Assembly (NCBI GenBank): GCA_016234685.1
Contig: JACRAT010000036.1
Coordinates: 124,001-188,000, forward strand
Direction of reading: 5' to 3'
DNA: 64,000 bases
From: Nitrosomonadales bacterium
GTDB taxonomy: Bacteria > Pseudomonadota > Gammaproteobacteria > Burkholderiales > Gallionellaceae
Part shown: piece after piece, positions 17,655 through 26,656 of the stretch
Position numbering within the stretch: the first letter of the stretch is position 1
How the letters are laid out: each line of letters begins with the position of its first letter
The notes under the pieces: generated by a model
Database searches by the model: none
What the model was told of the DNA's origin: nothing
What the model saw: the letters and a program-made list of their open reading frames with translations, nothing else
Position numbers and translations under genes: made by a program

Positions 17655-18929
17655 ATGCCATTCACCTCACTCCACTCCGACCTCGACGCCCGCGCTACGC
17701 AAGGCCTGCTGCGCCGCCGCCGCACGCTGGGAACGCCGCAATCGCCGCACATCGAGGTAGATGGCAAGCCCTATCTCGCCTTTTGCAGCAACGACTACCT
17801 TGGCCTCGCCAGCCACCCGCAGCTCGTCGCCGCCTTGCAGCACGGCGCGCAGAACTGGGGTGTGGGGGCGGGGGCGGCGCATCTGGTGAGCGGGCATTTC
17901 GCGCCGCACCATCAGCTTGAAGAGGCGCTTGCGGCCTTCGTCGGCGAACCTGCCGCGCTGTTGTTCTCCACCGGCTACATGGCCAATCTCGGCGTGGTGC
18001 AGGCGCTGGTCGGCAAGGGCGACACGGTATTCGCCGACAAGCTCAACCACGCTTCGCTCAACGATGCGATGCTGCTGTCGCGCGCCGACATGCAGCGTTA
18101 CCGCCACGGCGATCTGGCGCAACTGGCGCGGATGCTGGAAAAGACATCCAGTGGACGCAAGCTCGTCATCACTGATGCCGTGTTCAGCATGGACGGCGAC
18201 CTAGCTCCGTTGCCAGAATTGCTGGCACTGTGCGAACAGCACGATGCCTGGCTGCTGGTGGACGACGCGCATGGTTTTGGCGTACTGGGCGAGCAGGGGC
18301 GTGGCTCACTGTTTCAGTGCAACGACCAATCCCCCCTAGCCCCCCTTTTGCAAAGAGGGGAACCGTTTGGCGACGCTCGAAATTGCCCCCCTTTGTCAAA
18401 GGGGGGCAGGGGGGATTTAGCGCCCGTTGAGCATCTGCACTCCCTGAACTCGCCCCGCTTGATCTACATGGCCACGCTGGGCAAAGCCGCTGGCGTATCC
18501 GGCGCGTTCGTGGCGGCGGAGCATGTGGTCATCGACACCCTCGTCAACCACGCGCGCAGCTACGTCTACACCACCGCCACGCCGCCTGCGCTGTCGGTCG
18601 CGCTGCTGGCAAGCCTGCGCCTGATCGAGCAGGGCGATGGCTTGCGCGCCCATCTGCGCGGACTCATCGAGCGCTTGCGCAATGGCTTGAGCGACCTGCC
18701 TTGGGCACTGATGCCCTCGGCCACCGCCATCCAGCCGCTGCTGGTCGGCGACAACCATCTGGCGCTGCGACTTTCCGAAGGACTGCGCGAACGCGGCCTG
18801 TGGGTCGCCGCCATCCGCCCGCCCACCGTCCCCGCTGGCACGGCGCGGCTGCGCATCACCCTGTCTGCCGCGCACAGCGCACAAGACGTGGATAGACTCA
18901 TCGGAGCCTTGCATGAACTTGCATGTTGA
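17655..18929 (+). CDS. bioF: 8-amino-7-oxononanoate synthase with in-frame repeat insertion
   Basis: 424 residues, about 35 longer than usual (about 385-390). It condenses pimeloyl-ACP with alanine. PLP-enzyme features are intact: CSNDYLGLASHP, VSGHFAPHHQLEE, VDDAHGFGVLG (Asp203, His206) and the lysine in MATLGKAAG (Lys277). The extra segment, about residues 224-258, lies between RGSLF and NSPRLIYM and is encoded by a palindromic repeat element (18328-18417). The insertion keeps the frame. It sits between the PLP-binding Asp/His and the Schiff-base Lys, so whether activity survives is open. Overlaps bioH by 17 bases. Confidence 0.93.
   Translation: MPFTSLHSDLDARATQGLLRRRRTLGTPQSPHIEVDGKPYLAFCSNDYLGLASHPQLVAALQHGAQNWGVGAGAAHLVSGHFAPHHQLEEALAAFVGEPAALLFSTGYMANLGVVQALVGKGDTVFADKLNHASLNDAMLLSRADMQRYRHGDLAQLARMLEKTSSGRKLVITDAVFSMDGDLAPLPELLALCEQHDAWLLVDDAHGFGVLGEQGRGSLFQCNDQSPLAPLLQRGEPFGDARNCPPLSKGGRGDLAPVEHLHSLNSPRLIYMATLGKAAGVSGAFVAAEHVVIDTLVNHARSYVYTTATPPALSVALLASLRLIEQGDGLRAHLRGLIERLRNGLSDLPWALMPSATAIQPLLVGDNHLALRLSEGLRERGLWVAAIRPPTVPAGTARLRITLSAAHSAQDVDRLIGALHELAC
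18328..18417. repeat. Inverted-repeat element inserted in frame in bioF
   Basis: The left arm starts AATCCCCCCTAGCCCCCC (18328) and the right arm ends GGGGGGCAGGGGGGATT (18417). The two arms of about 32 bases are inverted copies with one indel and few mismatches. Each arm also contains its own small palindrome (CCCCTTTTGCAAAGAGGGG and CCCCCCTTTGTCAAAGGGGG). The 25-base centre is unpaired. It looks like a small non-autonomous palindromic element. It codes for a Pro/Gly/Leu-rich peptide absent from ordinary BioF. Confidence 0.85.
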
Positions 18930-19677
18930 GACCCACGGTCAGGGCGCGCCGCTGCTGCTGATCCACGGCTGGGGGATGCACGGCGGCGTATGGGACAGCC
19001 TCGTGCCGCGACTGGCAGAACAATTCCAAGTGCAAGTGGTGGATCTGCCGGGGCATGGAAAGAGCAGCCTAGGTGCGGTCGGGCTGGATGCCATCGCCGA
19101 CCAGCTCGCCCTACGCTTCGATGAACCGCTGGCCGTGTGCGGCTGGTCGCTGGGCGGGCAGATCGCTATGCGTTGGGCAGCACGGTATCCGGCGCAAGTC
19201 CAACGGCTGGCGCTGGTGACCAGCACGCCCTGCTTCGCCGAGCGCGACGACTGGATGTTCGGCATGGATGCCGAGACGCTGCACAAGTTCGCCAGCGAAC
19301 TGGAGCAGAACCACGCCGCCACCTTGCGCCGCTTCCTCGCCTTGCAGGTGCGCGGCAGCGAGAACGAGCGTGAGTTGCTCACGCAGCTACGCGCCCAGCT
19401 GTTCGCCCACGGCGAGCCGGACTTGGCGGCACTGCGTGGCGGGCTGGAGATACTGCGCGATGCCGACTTGCGCCCCCTGCTTGGAGATATGCATCAGCCG
19501 ACGCTGGCCATCACTGGTGAGCGCGACAAACTGACCTCACCGTTGGCATCGTACTATCTGGCGCAAGCGCTGCCCAACGCGCGCGTGGTCGAGATCGACG
19601 GCGCGGCGCACGCCCCCTTCCTGTCGCACCCGGACATTTTCATCGAGCATCTGACGAGTTTTCTGCATGAATCATAA
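18913..19677 (+). CDS. bioH: Pimeloyl-ACP methyl ester carboxylesterase
   Basis: 254 residues, alpha/beta hydrolase. The oxyanion region is LLIHGWGMHGGVWD, the nucleophile serine is in GWSLGGQ, the aspartate in TGERDKL and the histidine in GAAHAPF. It releases pimeloyl-ACP from its methyl ester, ending the BioC-started route. Its start lies 17 bases inside bioF, and its position between bioF and bioC supports BioH over other hydrolases. Confidence 0.93.
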   Translation: MNLHVETHGQGAPLLLIHGWGMHGGVWDSLVPRLAEQFQVQVVDLPGHGKSSLGAVGLDAIADQLALRFDEPLAVCGWSLGGQIAMRWAARYPAQVQRLALVTSTPCFAERDDWMFGMDAETLHKFASELEQNHAATLRRFLALQVRGSENERELLTQLRAQLFAHGEPDLAALRGGLEILRDADLRPLLGDMHQPTLAITGERDKLTSPLASYYLAQALPNARVVEIDGAAHAPFLSHPDIFIEHLTSFLHES

Positions 19678-19681
19678 TCTT

Positions 19682-19745
19682 GTAGGGTGCGCTTGCGCAC
19701 CGATCCCCCGACCATCGAAACACTTGGTGCGCGAGCGCGCCCTAC
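19682..19745. repeat. Inverted repeat filling the bioH-bioC gap
   Basis: GTAGGGTGCGCTTGCGCACC (from 19682) and an inverted near-copy ending GCGCGCCCTAC (19745) match at about 19 of 22 positions, separated by about 22 bases. The element takes up almost the whole 75-base gap. Genes on both sides are otherwise nearly overlapping, so it has probably been inserted into the operon. Confidence 0.8.
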
Positions 19746-19752
19746 CCTTGAA

Positions 19753-20622
19753 ATGAACGAATTCGAGATAGACAAACAAGCCGTGCGACGCGCCTTCAGC
19801 CGTGCCGCCAGCCAATATGACGCCGCAGCAGTATTGCAGCGCGAGGTGTGCAGCCGGATGCTGGAGCGGCTCGACCTCGTCAAGCTGCAACCCGCACGGG
19901 TGCTGGATGCAGGCTGCGGAACAGGCTGGGGTACGCGGCAGTTGTCGCTGCGCTATCCGGCGGCACAGGTGGTGGCGCTGGACATCGCTTACGGCATGTT
20001 GCAGGCCGCACGCGGCGATGTCGCCTGGTGGAAGAAGCTGTTCGGAGGCAACCAGCAAAGCCAGCTCTGCGCCGACATCGAAGCACTGCCACTGGCAGCG
20101 GGCAGCGTGGAACTGGTCTGGTCCAACCTTGCCGTACAGTGGATGAACGATCTGCCGGGCGCGTTCCGCGAATTGAATCGCGCGCTCAAGGTCGATGGCC
20201 TGCTGATGTTCTCCACCTTCGGCCCGGATACGCTGAAGGAGCTGCGCGCCGCCTTCGCTCATCTGGATGGTCACAACCACGTCAACCGCTTCATCGACAT
20301 GCACGACATCGGCGACATGCTGGTCGGCGCAGGATTCGCCGAGCCGGTGATGGACATGGAGATCCTCACCCTGACCTACGACGACGTGCGTGCGGTGATG
20401 CAAGATCTAAAGAGCATAGGCGCGCACAACGCCACCGCCGGGCGCGGCAACGGCCTGATGGGCAAGACCGTCTGGCAGCAAGTGCTGGCTAACTACGAGC
20501 GTTTCCGCCGCGAAGGCAAACTCCCCGCCACCTTTGAGATCGTCTACGGTCACGCCTGGAAGGCGCAGCCCAGACAGGCCAAGGATGGCCGGGCGATCAT
20601 CCAGACCCCGTTCAAACTATGA
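19753..20622 (+). CDS. bioC: Malonyl-ACP O-methyltransferase
   Basis: 289 residues from the ATG giving MNEFEIDKQAVRRAFSRAAS; the upstream open frame is repeat sequence. SAM-binding motif VLDAGCGTGWGTRQL, then ALDIAYGML, and LPLAAGSVELVWSNLAVQW. It methylates the free carboxyl of malonyl-ACP so that fatty acid synthesis can build pimeloyl-ACP. No good ribosome site is seen before the ATG, since the repeat ends there. Stop overlaps bioD (ATGA). Confidence 0.94.
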   Translation: MNEFEIDKQAVRRAFSRAASQYDAAAVLQREVCSRMLERLDLVKLQPARVLDAGCGTGWGTRQLSLRYPAAQVVALDIAYGMLQAARGDVAWWKKLFGGNQQSQLCADIEALPLAAGSVELVWSNLAVQWMNDLPGAFRELNRALKVDGLLMFSTFGPDTLKELRAAFAHLDGHNHVNRFIDMHDIGDMLVGAGFAEPVMDMEILTLTYDDVRAVMQDLKSIGAHNATAGRGNGLMGKTVWQQVLANYERFRREGKLPATFEIVYGHAWKAQPRQAKDGRAIIQTPFKL

Positions 20623-21287
20623 GCTACTTCGTCACCGGAACGGATACCGATGTCGGCAAGACGCTGATCGCTTGCGCCTTGCTGCACGCTTTTGCCGCAA
20701 AAGGTAGGCGGGTGATCGGCATGAAGCCGGTCGCTGCCGGGCTGGACGATGATGGTCGGAACGACGATGTGGTCGCCTTGCGCGCGGCCAGTAACATCTC
20801 GGCCACGCCGGGGCAGATCAATCCTTACAGCTTCTACCCTGCCGCTGCGCCGCATCTGGCGGCGAAACACGTCGGCGTACGCATCGAATTGGCGCGCATC
20901 ACCACCTCGTACCACGAGCTTGCCGGGCAGGCGGATGTGGTCATCGTCGAGGGAGCGGGCGGTTTTCGCGTGCCGCTCAACGATACGCAGGACAGTGCCG
21001 ACCTCGCGCTTGAGCTCGGCCTGCCGGTGATTCTGGTGGTGGGGATGCGCTTGGGCTGCCTCAATCACGCGCTGCTCACAGCAGAGGCCATCAATGCGCG
21101 CGGGCTGAAGCTGGCGGGCTGGGTGGCAAACTGCGTCACGCCGGACATGCCCTTCCTGAACGAGAACGTCGAGGCCCTGCAACAGCGCATCGACGCGCCC
21201 TTGCTGGGGAGGGTCTCCCATCAAACGCTGCTGGATGCGCGACTGGCGGCACTGGAACTGGATCTCACGTCGTGTGAGAAAAAATGA
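20619..21287 (+). CDS. bioD: Dethiobiotin synthetase
   Basis: 222 residues. P-loop GTDTDVGKT at the N-terminus, then the lysine region GMKPVAAG and the acidic VEGAGGFRVPLND motif. It closes the ureido ring of dethiobiotin with ATP and CO2. Translationally coupled to bioC and apbE by overlaps. Confidence 0.96.
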   Translation: MSYFVTGTDTDVGKTLIACALLHAFAAKGRRVIGMKPVAAGLDDDGRNDDVVALRAASNISATPGQINPYSFYPAAAPHLAAKHVGVRIELARITTSYHELAGQADVVIVEGAGGFRVPLNDTQDSADLALELGLPVILVVGMRLGCLNHALLTAEAINARGLKLAGWVANCVTPDMPFLNENVEALQQRIDAPLLGRVSHQTLLDARLAALELDLTSCEKK

Positions 21288-22411
21288 TGAATCCTCTGCG
21301 CTTTTGCCTGCTGCTCATCACCCTCGCCCTTGGCGCATGTGGCAAAGAGCCGCTGTATCAGGAAGAGGGTTTTGTGTTCGGTACGCGGGTAGAGATCACC
21401 GTCTACGGCGAAGACGAAGCACAGGCGCGGCAGGCGATCAACGCCGCCATGCACGAATTCCAGCGCCTGCACGACTTGCTGCACGCTTGGCAACCCAGCC
21501 CGCTGAGTGAGCTGAACGCGGCTCTCGCTGCGGGAAAATCAAAAGAAGTGCCACCCGAGATCGCCGCCATCCTGCACGATGCGACGGAGCTTTCGGCGCA
21601 ATCGGACGGGCTGTTCAACCCCGCCTTGGGCCGACTCATCAAGCTGTGGGGCTTCCAGTCGGACGAGTTCCTGCCCATCCTGCCGGATGAAAAGCAGGTC
21701 GCGGCGCTGGTGGTGGCGAATCCGCAAATGAGCGATCTGGGTTTCTTGCCGCAAGGGGAGGCGCTCGCGGTCGGTTCGATGCCAACTAGGGCGCAACAAA
21801 CCGACAGTTCCCTCCCCCACCGCCCCTCTCCCTCCGGGAGAGGGGCGGTGATCGGTTCGCGCAACCCCGCCGTGCAGTTCGACCTCGGCGGTTACGCCAA
21901 GGGTTATGCGCTGGACCGGGCGGCGGCGATCCTGCGCGAGCAGGGCGTGCGCAACGCGCTCATCAACATCGGCGGCAATGTGATGGCCTTGGGGCAACAC
22001 GGTTCGCGCGCTTGGCGCGTCGGCATCCAGCATCCACGCAAGCCCGGCCCCATCGCTACGATGGAGCTGCTCGACGGCGAGGCCATCGGCACTTCGGGCG
22101 ACTATCAGCGCTATTTCGATCTGGCGGGACAGCGCTATTGCCATCTGATCGACCCGCGCAGCGGGCATCCGGCCCACGGCGTGCAAGCCGTCACGGTGCT
22201 GACGCACGGGCCACGCGCCGGAGTGCTGTCGGATGTCTCGTCCAAAGCGCCCTTTATGACCGGCCCGGCAGGCTGGCAGGCGGCGGCCCGCAAGATGGGT
22301 GTGGAAGAAGCCTTGCTGGTCGATGCGCAAGGCGTGGTTCATCTCACCGCCGCGATGCAGAAACGGCTAGAATTCGCCGACAAGGCGACCGTACGCAAGA
22401 CCGAACAGTAA
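21284..22411 (+). CDS. apbE: FAD:protein FMN transferase with in-frame repeat insertion
   Basis: 375 residues from the first of two adjacent ATGs overlapping the bioD stop. A lipoprotein signal ends in LGAC (Cys19). ApbE segments: FGTRVEITVYG, DLLHAWQPSPLSELN, LFNPALGRLIKLWGF, FDLGGYAKGYALDRA, NIGGNVMALG, and the metal-binding threonine region TVLTHGPRAGVLSD. It attaches FMN covalently to threonine in exported subunits (Nqr/Rnf-type). Residues about 164-192 (GSMPTRAQQTDSSLPHRPSP and onward) are extra, sit next to a palindromic repeat, and precede the conserved NPAVQFDLGGYAKG. Placement after the biotin genes is not known to be functional. Confidence 0.92.
   Translation: MMNPLRFCLLLITLALGACGKEPLYQEEGFVFGTRVEITVYGEDEAQARQAINAAMHEFQRLHDLLHAWQPSPLSELNAALAAGKSKEVPPEIAAILHDATELSAQSDGLFNPALGRLIKLWGFQSDEFLPILPDEKQVAALVVANPQMSDLGFLPQGEALAVGSMPTRAQQTDSSLPHRPSPSGRGAVIGSRNPAVQFDLGGYAKGYALDRAAAILREQGVRNALINIGGNVMALGQHGSRAWRVGIQHPRKPGPIATMELLDGEAIGTSGDYQRYFDLAGQRYCHLIDPRSGHPAHGVQAVTVLTHGPRAGVLSDVSSKAPFMTGPAGWQAAARKMGVEEALLVDAQGVVHLTAAMQKRLEFADKATVRKTEQ
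21811..21849. repeat. Perfect palindromic repeat inside apbE
   Basis: CCGCCCCTCTCCC (21820-21832) and GGGAGAGGGGCGG (21836-21848) form a perfect 13-base stem with a TCC loop. The core CCCCTCTCCC/GGGAGAGGGG recurs after pstS (57228-57250) and in related form at the start of cca. It encodes part of the extra loop of ApbE without breaking the frame. Confidence 0.85.
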
Positions 22412-22451
22412 GAATTCAGCCCGCACGGGCCGCCTGCAATAGGAGAGAGAG

Positions 22452-22874
22452 TTGGTTGGAATACTCATAGTGGCCCACAACGGGCTGGGGAGCAGTTTGC
22501 TGGACTGTGTGCGGCATGTGTTGCGTAGCGTGCCGCCGCACATCAAGGCGCTGTCGGTGCTGGAAGACGACGACCCTCAGCAGAAAGAAGCCGAAGGACG
22601 GGCGCTGATCGCCGCGCTGGATCAGGGCGATGGCGTGCTGATCCTGACCGATGTGTTCGGGGCGACGCCCAGCAACATCGCCCGGCGACTGTGTAACTCA
22701 AAACAGGTGATGGGCGTAGCCGGGGTGAATCTGCCCATGCTGCTGCGCGTGGCGTGTTGCTGCGACAAGCCGTTGGCGGAAATGGCGCGCCGGGCGCTGG
22801 AAGGCGGGCGCGATTGTATCGTTTACATGGATTCGGAAGATTGTGATGCCACAGCAGGATGCGCTAATCATTAA
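22452..22874 (+). CDS. PTS EIIA component, mannose/fructose-type (regulatory PTS)
   Basis: 140 residues from a TTG start; no ATG or GTG fits, and a GGAGAGAG ribosome site lies just before it. The phosphorylatable histidine is His9 in GILIVAHNGLG. Segments VLILTDVFGATPSNIA and GVNLPMLLRV match the EIIA-Man fold. No EIIB or EIIC follows; HPr and EI do, so this is the incomplete regulatory PTS typical of betaproteobacteria rather than a sugar transporter. The end overlaps HPr by 29 bases. Confidence 0.9.
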   Translation: MVGILIVAHNGLGSSLLDCVRHVLRSVPPHIKALSVLEDDDPQQKEAEGRALIAALDQGDGVLILTDVFGATPSNIARRLCNSKQVMGVAGVNLPMLLRVACCCDKPLAEMARRALEGGRDCIVYMDSEDCDATAGCANH

Positions 22875-23115
22875 CAAGCTTGGGCTGCACGCCCGTGCTT
22901 CTGCCAAACTGACCCAGCTCGCCTCGCAGTTCCCCTGCGAAGTCTGGCTCACCCGCAACGGTCGTCGCGTCAATGCCAAGAGCATCATGGGCGTGATGAT
23001 GCTGGCTGCCGCCAAGGGCACGACCATAGGCATAGAGACCAGCGGCGAACGCGAGCAGGAGGCGATGGACGCTTTGCTGGCGCTCATCAACGATTACTTC
23101 GGCGAGGGCGAATGA
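22846..23115 (+). CDS. ptsH: Phosphocarrier protein HPr
   Basis: 89 residues from the ATG at 22846; GTG at 22843 would add one. His15 (LGLHARAS) takes phosphate from EI, and Ser46 (AKSIMGVMML) is the HPr-kinase site position. Both fall at the canonical numbers, which supports this start. The gene overlaps both neighbours, EIIA and EI. Confidence 0.95.
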   Translation: MPQQDALIINKLGLHARASAKLTQLASQFPCEVWLTRNGRRVNAKSIMGVMMLAAAKGTTIGIETSGEREQEAMDALLALINDYFGEGE

Positions 23116-24839
23116 GCTTCTCCCTGCACGGCATCGCAGTCTCCAGCGGCATCGCCATCGGCCATGCCCACCGCCTCTCGCACACTTCGCTGGAAGTGGC
23201 GCACTACGTGCTGCCCAAGGCGTTGCTGCCGGATGAGATCGTCCGGCTCGATACCGCGCTACAAACCACCCGCGATGAACTGACCAGCCTGCGTGCCAGC
23301 CGCCCGGCGCAGGCCGCCGCCGAATTCGAGGCCTTCCTCGATCTGCACCTGATGATCCTCGACGACGAGCACATCAGTCAGGCCGCGCGCACCATGATAG
23401 AACGCGAATCCTGCAACGCCGAATGGGCATTGAAGGTGCAGATGGATACGCTGGTCGCCCAGTTCGAGGCCTTTGAGGATGCCTATCTGCGCGAACGCAA
23501 GAGCGACGTGGTGCAGGTGGTGGAGCGCGTGCTCAAGCACCTGTCCGGCCAGCCCGGCCACATCCCGCCGCCCGCCAGCCACGGCGTCAGTACCATCCTC
23601 GTCGCACACGATCTTTCGCCCGCCGATCTGATCCAATTCAAATCGCACCAGTTCGCCGCATTCCTCACCGATGTCGGCGGCGCGACCTCGCACACCGCCA
23701 TCGTGGCGCGCGGCCTCAATACGCCTTGCGTGGTGGGCCTGCATCACGCCCGTGAACTCATCCGCGAAGGCGATCTGCTGGTGGTAGATGGCGCGCAGGG
23801 CGTCATCATCGTCGATCCCGACAAGCAGGTGCTGTCGGACTATCGCCTGCGCCAGAGCCAGTGGGAGCTGGAGCGCAAGAAACTCAAGCGCATCCGCACT
23901 ACCCGTGCCACCACGCTGGACGGCACACTGGTCGAACTGCACGCCAACATCGAGATGCCGCACGACGTGCCCGAAGTGCGCGAGAACGGCGCGACTGGCG
24001 TCGGCCTGTTCCGCAGCGAGTTCCTCTTCCTCAACCGCGACGATCTGCCCGGCGAAGAAGAACAGTTCGAGGCTTACCGCGCCGTAGCCGAAGGCATGGA
24101 AGGGATGCCGGTGACCATCCGCACCTTCGACTTGGGCGCGGACAAGCAGCTCAAGGGTGCCGAGCGTGTTGCCAGCAATCCGGCGCTGGGCCTGCGCGCC
24201 ATCCGCCTGTGTCTGGCCGAACCGCAACTGTTCCAGACCCAGTTGCGCGCCCTGCTGCGCGCCACGGTCTACGGCAACATCAAGATATTGGTCCCTATGC
24301 TGTCCAGCGCCTCGGAGATCAATCAGACGCTGCAATTCATCGACGCGACCAAGCGCCAGCTCGACGAGCAGGGCATCCCGTATAACCGTGCCGTGCAGAT
24401 CGGCGGCATGATCGAGATCCCCGCCGCCGCGCTGGCACTCAATGTCTTCGTCAAGAAACTGGATTTCCTCTCCATCGGCACCAACGACTTGATCCAATAC
24501 ACGCTGGCCATCGACCGCACCGACGAAGAGGTCGCCCACCTCTACGACCCGTTGCACCCCGCCATCCTCTACCTGCTGGCCCACATCATCGGCAGCGCCA
24601 ACAAGGCAGGCGTGCCGGTCTCGGTCTGCGGCGAAATGGCCGGCGAACTCGCTTACACCCGCTTGCTGCTGGGCTTCGGCCTGCGCCAATTCTCCATGCA
24701 CCCGGCACAACTGCTGGGCGTCAAACAGCGCGTCCTCACCAGCAGCCTCGCCGACATCAACCCGCTGGCACAAAAGATCCTGCGCTCCGACGACCCGCTG
24801 AAGATCCGCGATCTGCTGAGCAAACTGAACTCACTGTAA
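23112..24839 (+). CDS. ptsI: Phosphoenolpyruvate-protein phosphotransferase, enzyme I
   Basis: 575 residues, full length. The N-terminal swivelling domain has the active histidine His194 in [21 protein letters not shown]; the PEP-binding barrel has [31 protein letters not shown] and the active Cys region VSVCGEMAG. It moves phosphate from PEP to HPr. ATGA overlap with ptsH. Confidence 0.96.
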   Translation: MSFSLHGIAVSSGIAIGHAHRLSHTSLEVAHYVLPKALLPDEIVRLDTALQTTRDELTSLRASRPAQAAAEFEAFLDLHLMILDDEHISQAARTMIERESCNAEWALKVQMDTLVAQFEAFEDAYLRERKSDVVQVVERVLKHLSGQPGHIPPPASHGVSTILVAHDLSPADLIQFKSHQFAAFLTDVGGATSHTAIVARGLNTPCVVGLHHARELIREGDLLVVDGAQGVIIVDPDKQVLSDYRLRQSQWELERKKLKRIRTTRATTLDGTLVELHANIEMPHDVPEVRENGATGVGLFRSEFLFLNRDDLPGEEEQFEAYRAVAEGMEGMPVTIRTFDLGADKQLKGAERVASNPALGLRAIRLCLAEPQLFQTQLRALLRATVYGNIKILVPMLSSASEINQTLQFIDATKRQLDEQGIPYNRAVQIGGMIEIPAAALALNVFVKKLDFLSIGTNDLIQYTLAIDRTDEEVAHLYDPLHPAILYLLAHIIGSANKAGVPVSVCGEMAGELAYTRLLLGFGLRQFSMHPAQLLGVKQRVLTSSLADINPLAQKILRSDDPLKIRDLLSKLNSL

Positions 24840-25600
24840 TGAAATTAACGACCTGGAACGTGAACTCCCTCAAGGTGCGCCTGCCGCACCTGCTCGACTG
24901 GATGCAAGCAGCGCAGCCGGACGTGGTATGCCTGCAAGAGACCAAGACCGAGGATAAGAATTTCCCGCTGGCCGATTTGCAGCAGGCAGGCTACCAAGTG
25001 GCGCTCAGTGGACAAAAGACCTACAACGGCGTGGCCATCCTCGCCAAATCCGAACTATCCGACGTGCAGAGGGGCATCCCCGGTTTCGAGGACGAGCAGA
25101 AGCGCGTGATCGCCGCCACCGTGGACGGCGTGCGGGTGGTGTGCGTCTACATCCCCAACGGCCAGAGCCTCGATTCGGACAAATACCAGTACAAGCTGCG
25201 CTGGCTGGAAGCCCTCACTCACTGGCTGCGCGACGAGCTGACACGCTATCCCAAGCTGGCGCTGCTGGGCGATTACAACATCGCGCCGGATGACCGCGAC
25301 CTGTACGACCCGGAAGGCTGGGCGGGCAACGTGCTGGTGAGCGAACCGGAGCGCGCCGCGTTCTACCGGCTGGAAGGGCTGGGGCTGAAAGACAGCTTCC
25401 GCCTGTTCGAGCAGCCGGAGAAATCCTACTCCTGGTGGGATTACCGCATGATGGCGTTCCGCCGCAACATGGGGCTGCGCATCGACCACATCCTGCTTTC
25501 CGCGCCGCTGGCCGCCAGTTGCACCGCCTGCACCATAGACCGCGCGCCGCGCAAACTGGAGCGCCCGTCCGACCATACGCCCGTCGTGGCGGAAGTGTAG
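24839..25600 (+). CDS. xthA: Exodeoxyribonuclease III
   Basis: 253 residues. Endonuclease/exonuclease/phosphatase motifs: [26 protein letters not shown] (metal Glu), [29 protein letters not shown] and LRIDHILLS ending in [10 protein letters not shown] (catalytic Asp-His). It removes 3' blocks and cleaves at abasic sites. The start shares a base with the ptsI stop (TAATG). Confidence 0.95.
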   Translation: MKLTTWNVNSLKVRLPHLLDWMQAAQPDVVCLQETKTEDKNFPLADLQQAGYQVALSGQKTYNGVAILAKSELSDVQRGIPGFEDEQKRVIAATVDGVRVVCVYIPNGQSLDSDKYQYKLRWLEALTHWLRDELTRYPKLALLGDYNIAPDDRDLYDPEGWAGNVLVSEPERAAFYRLEGLGLKDSFRLFEQPEKSYSWWDYRMMAFRRNMGLRIDHILLSAPLAASCTACTIDRAPRKLERPSDHTPVVAEV

Positions 25601-25609
25601 CCGCTCACC

Positions 25610-26656
25610 GTGCCATCCCAAGCCGCTCCTTTGAAGATCGCCGTGGTGCGTTTTTCCGCGCTGGGCGATCTGGTCATGGTCTCTGCCGCCGTGCGACGCT
25701 TGCAACAAAGCCTGCCGCACGCCGAGATCACTTGGATCACCAGTCCGCTCGGCTACGCGCTGCTGCAAGGCATGGCAGGCGTGCGCTTCGAGGTGTATGA
25801 CAAGCCGCGTTCGCTGGCGGATTACCGCACTTTTTACCGCGCCTTCCGCACGCACCGGTTCGACATCGTGCTGGCGATGCAGGCCAATCTGCGCATCAAT
25901 CTGCTCTACCCAGCGCTCCATGCGCCCGTGAAGATCGGCTTCGACCGCATCCGCGCCCGCGAAGGGCAGTGGTTGTTCTGCAACCGCAATATCCCGTTCA
26001 ACAACGAGCATCTGGTGGATAGCTTTCTGGCGTTTGCGACAGCGGCGGGCACGACCCCTGCGCCGGTGACATGGGCGCTGCCGATCTCGACCGCCGATCA
26101 AGCATGGGCGACGACACGACTGACCACCCTGCCGCGCCCGTTGATCGCCCTCCATCCGGTCGCCAGCAAAACCGAACGCAACTGGTTGCCGGAGCGCTAC
26201 CGCGCCGTCATGCAGCAAGCCGCCGAACGCTGGCAGGCGGGCTTCGTTCTGACTGGCGGCAACAGCGCCAGCGAACGCGCGCTGTGCGCCGAACTCGCCG
26301 CCAGCCAGCCTGACCGCACGCTGAACCTGTGCGGCCAGACCTCGCCCAAGCAACTCACCGCCCTGCTCGGGCAAGTCGATACGCTGCTTGCGCCAGATAC
26401 CGGCCCGGTACATCTGGCGAATGCGATGGGCACACCGGTGATCGCCCTTTACGCCGTCGCCCCCGCCACGCTCACCGGCCCCTACGGGCATCTGGATTTT
26501 GTGGTGGATCGTTACCCGCAAGCGGTGCGCCAGTTTCTGCACCAAGAGCCCAGCGAGCTGCCTTGGAACACCCGCGTGCATCATCCCGAAGCGATGGCAC
26601 TGATCGAAGTAGACGACGTGATGGCGCAACTGGCCCGCGCGCTGGAGCGAGCATGA
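25610..26656 (+). CDS. Glycosyltransferase family 9 (heptosyltransferase-like)
   Basis: 348 residues from a GTG start; a TTG at 25628 is an alternative because the conserved part starts at LKIAVVRFSALGDLVM. The C-terminal nucleotide-sugar site has ALHPVASKTERNWLP and APDTGPVHLANAMGTPVIALY. GT9 enzymes add heptose to lipopolysaccharide inner core. The next gene is waaA, coupled by ATGA, which supports a core-LPS role. WaaC versus WaaF cannot be decided. Confidence 0.88.
   Translation: MPSQAAPLKIAVVRFSALGDLVMVSAAVRRLQQSLPHAEITWITSPLGYALLQGMAGVRFEVYDKPRSLADYRTFYRAFRTHRFDIVLAMQANLRINLLYPALHAPVKIGFDRIRAREGQWLFCNRNIPFNNEHLVDSFLAFATAAGTTPAPVTWALPISTADQAWATTRLTTLPRPLIALHPVASKTERNWLPERYRAVMQQAAERWQAGFVLTGGNSASERALCAELAASQPDRTLNLCGQTSPKQLTALLGQVDTLLAPDTGPVHLANAMGTPVIALYAVAPATLTGPYGHLDFVVDRYPQAVRQFLHQEPSELPWNTRVHHPEAMALIEVDDVMAQLARALERA

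Noticed and set aside
18328-18417. Frameshift or pseudogene status for bioF
   Set aside because: The frame is open through the repeat, and all catalytic motifs on both sides are intact, so it is annotated as a gene with an insertion.
23259-26629. Long minus-strand open frames opposite ptsI, xthA and the GT9 gene
   Set aside because: They lie wholly opposite well-conserved genes and show the low-complexity composition of antisense GC-rich frames.
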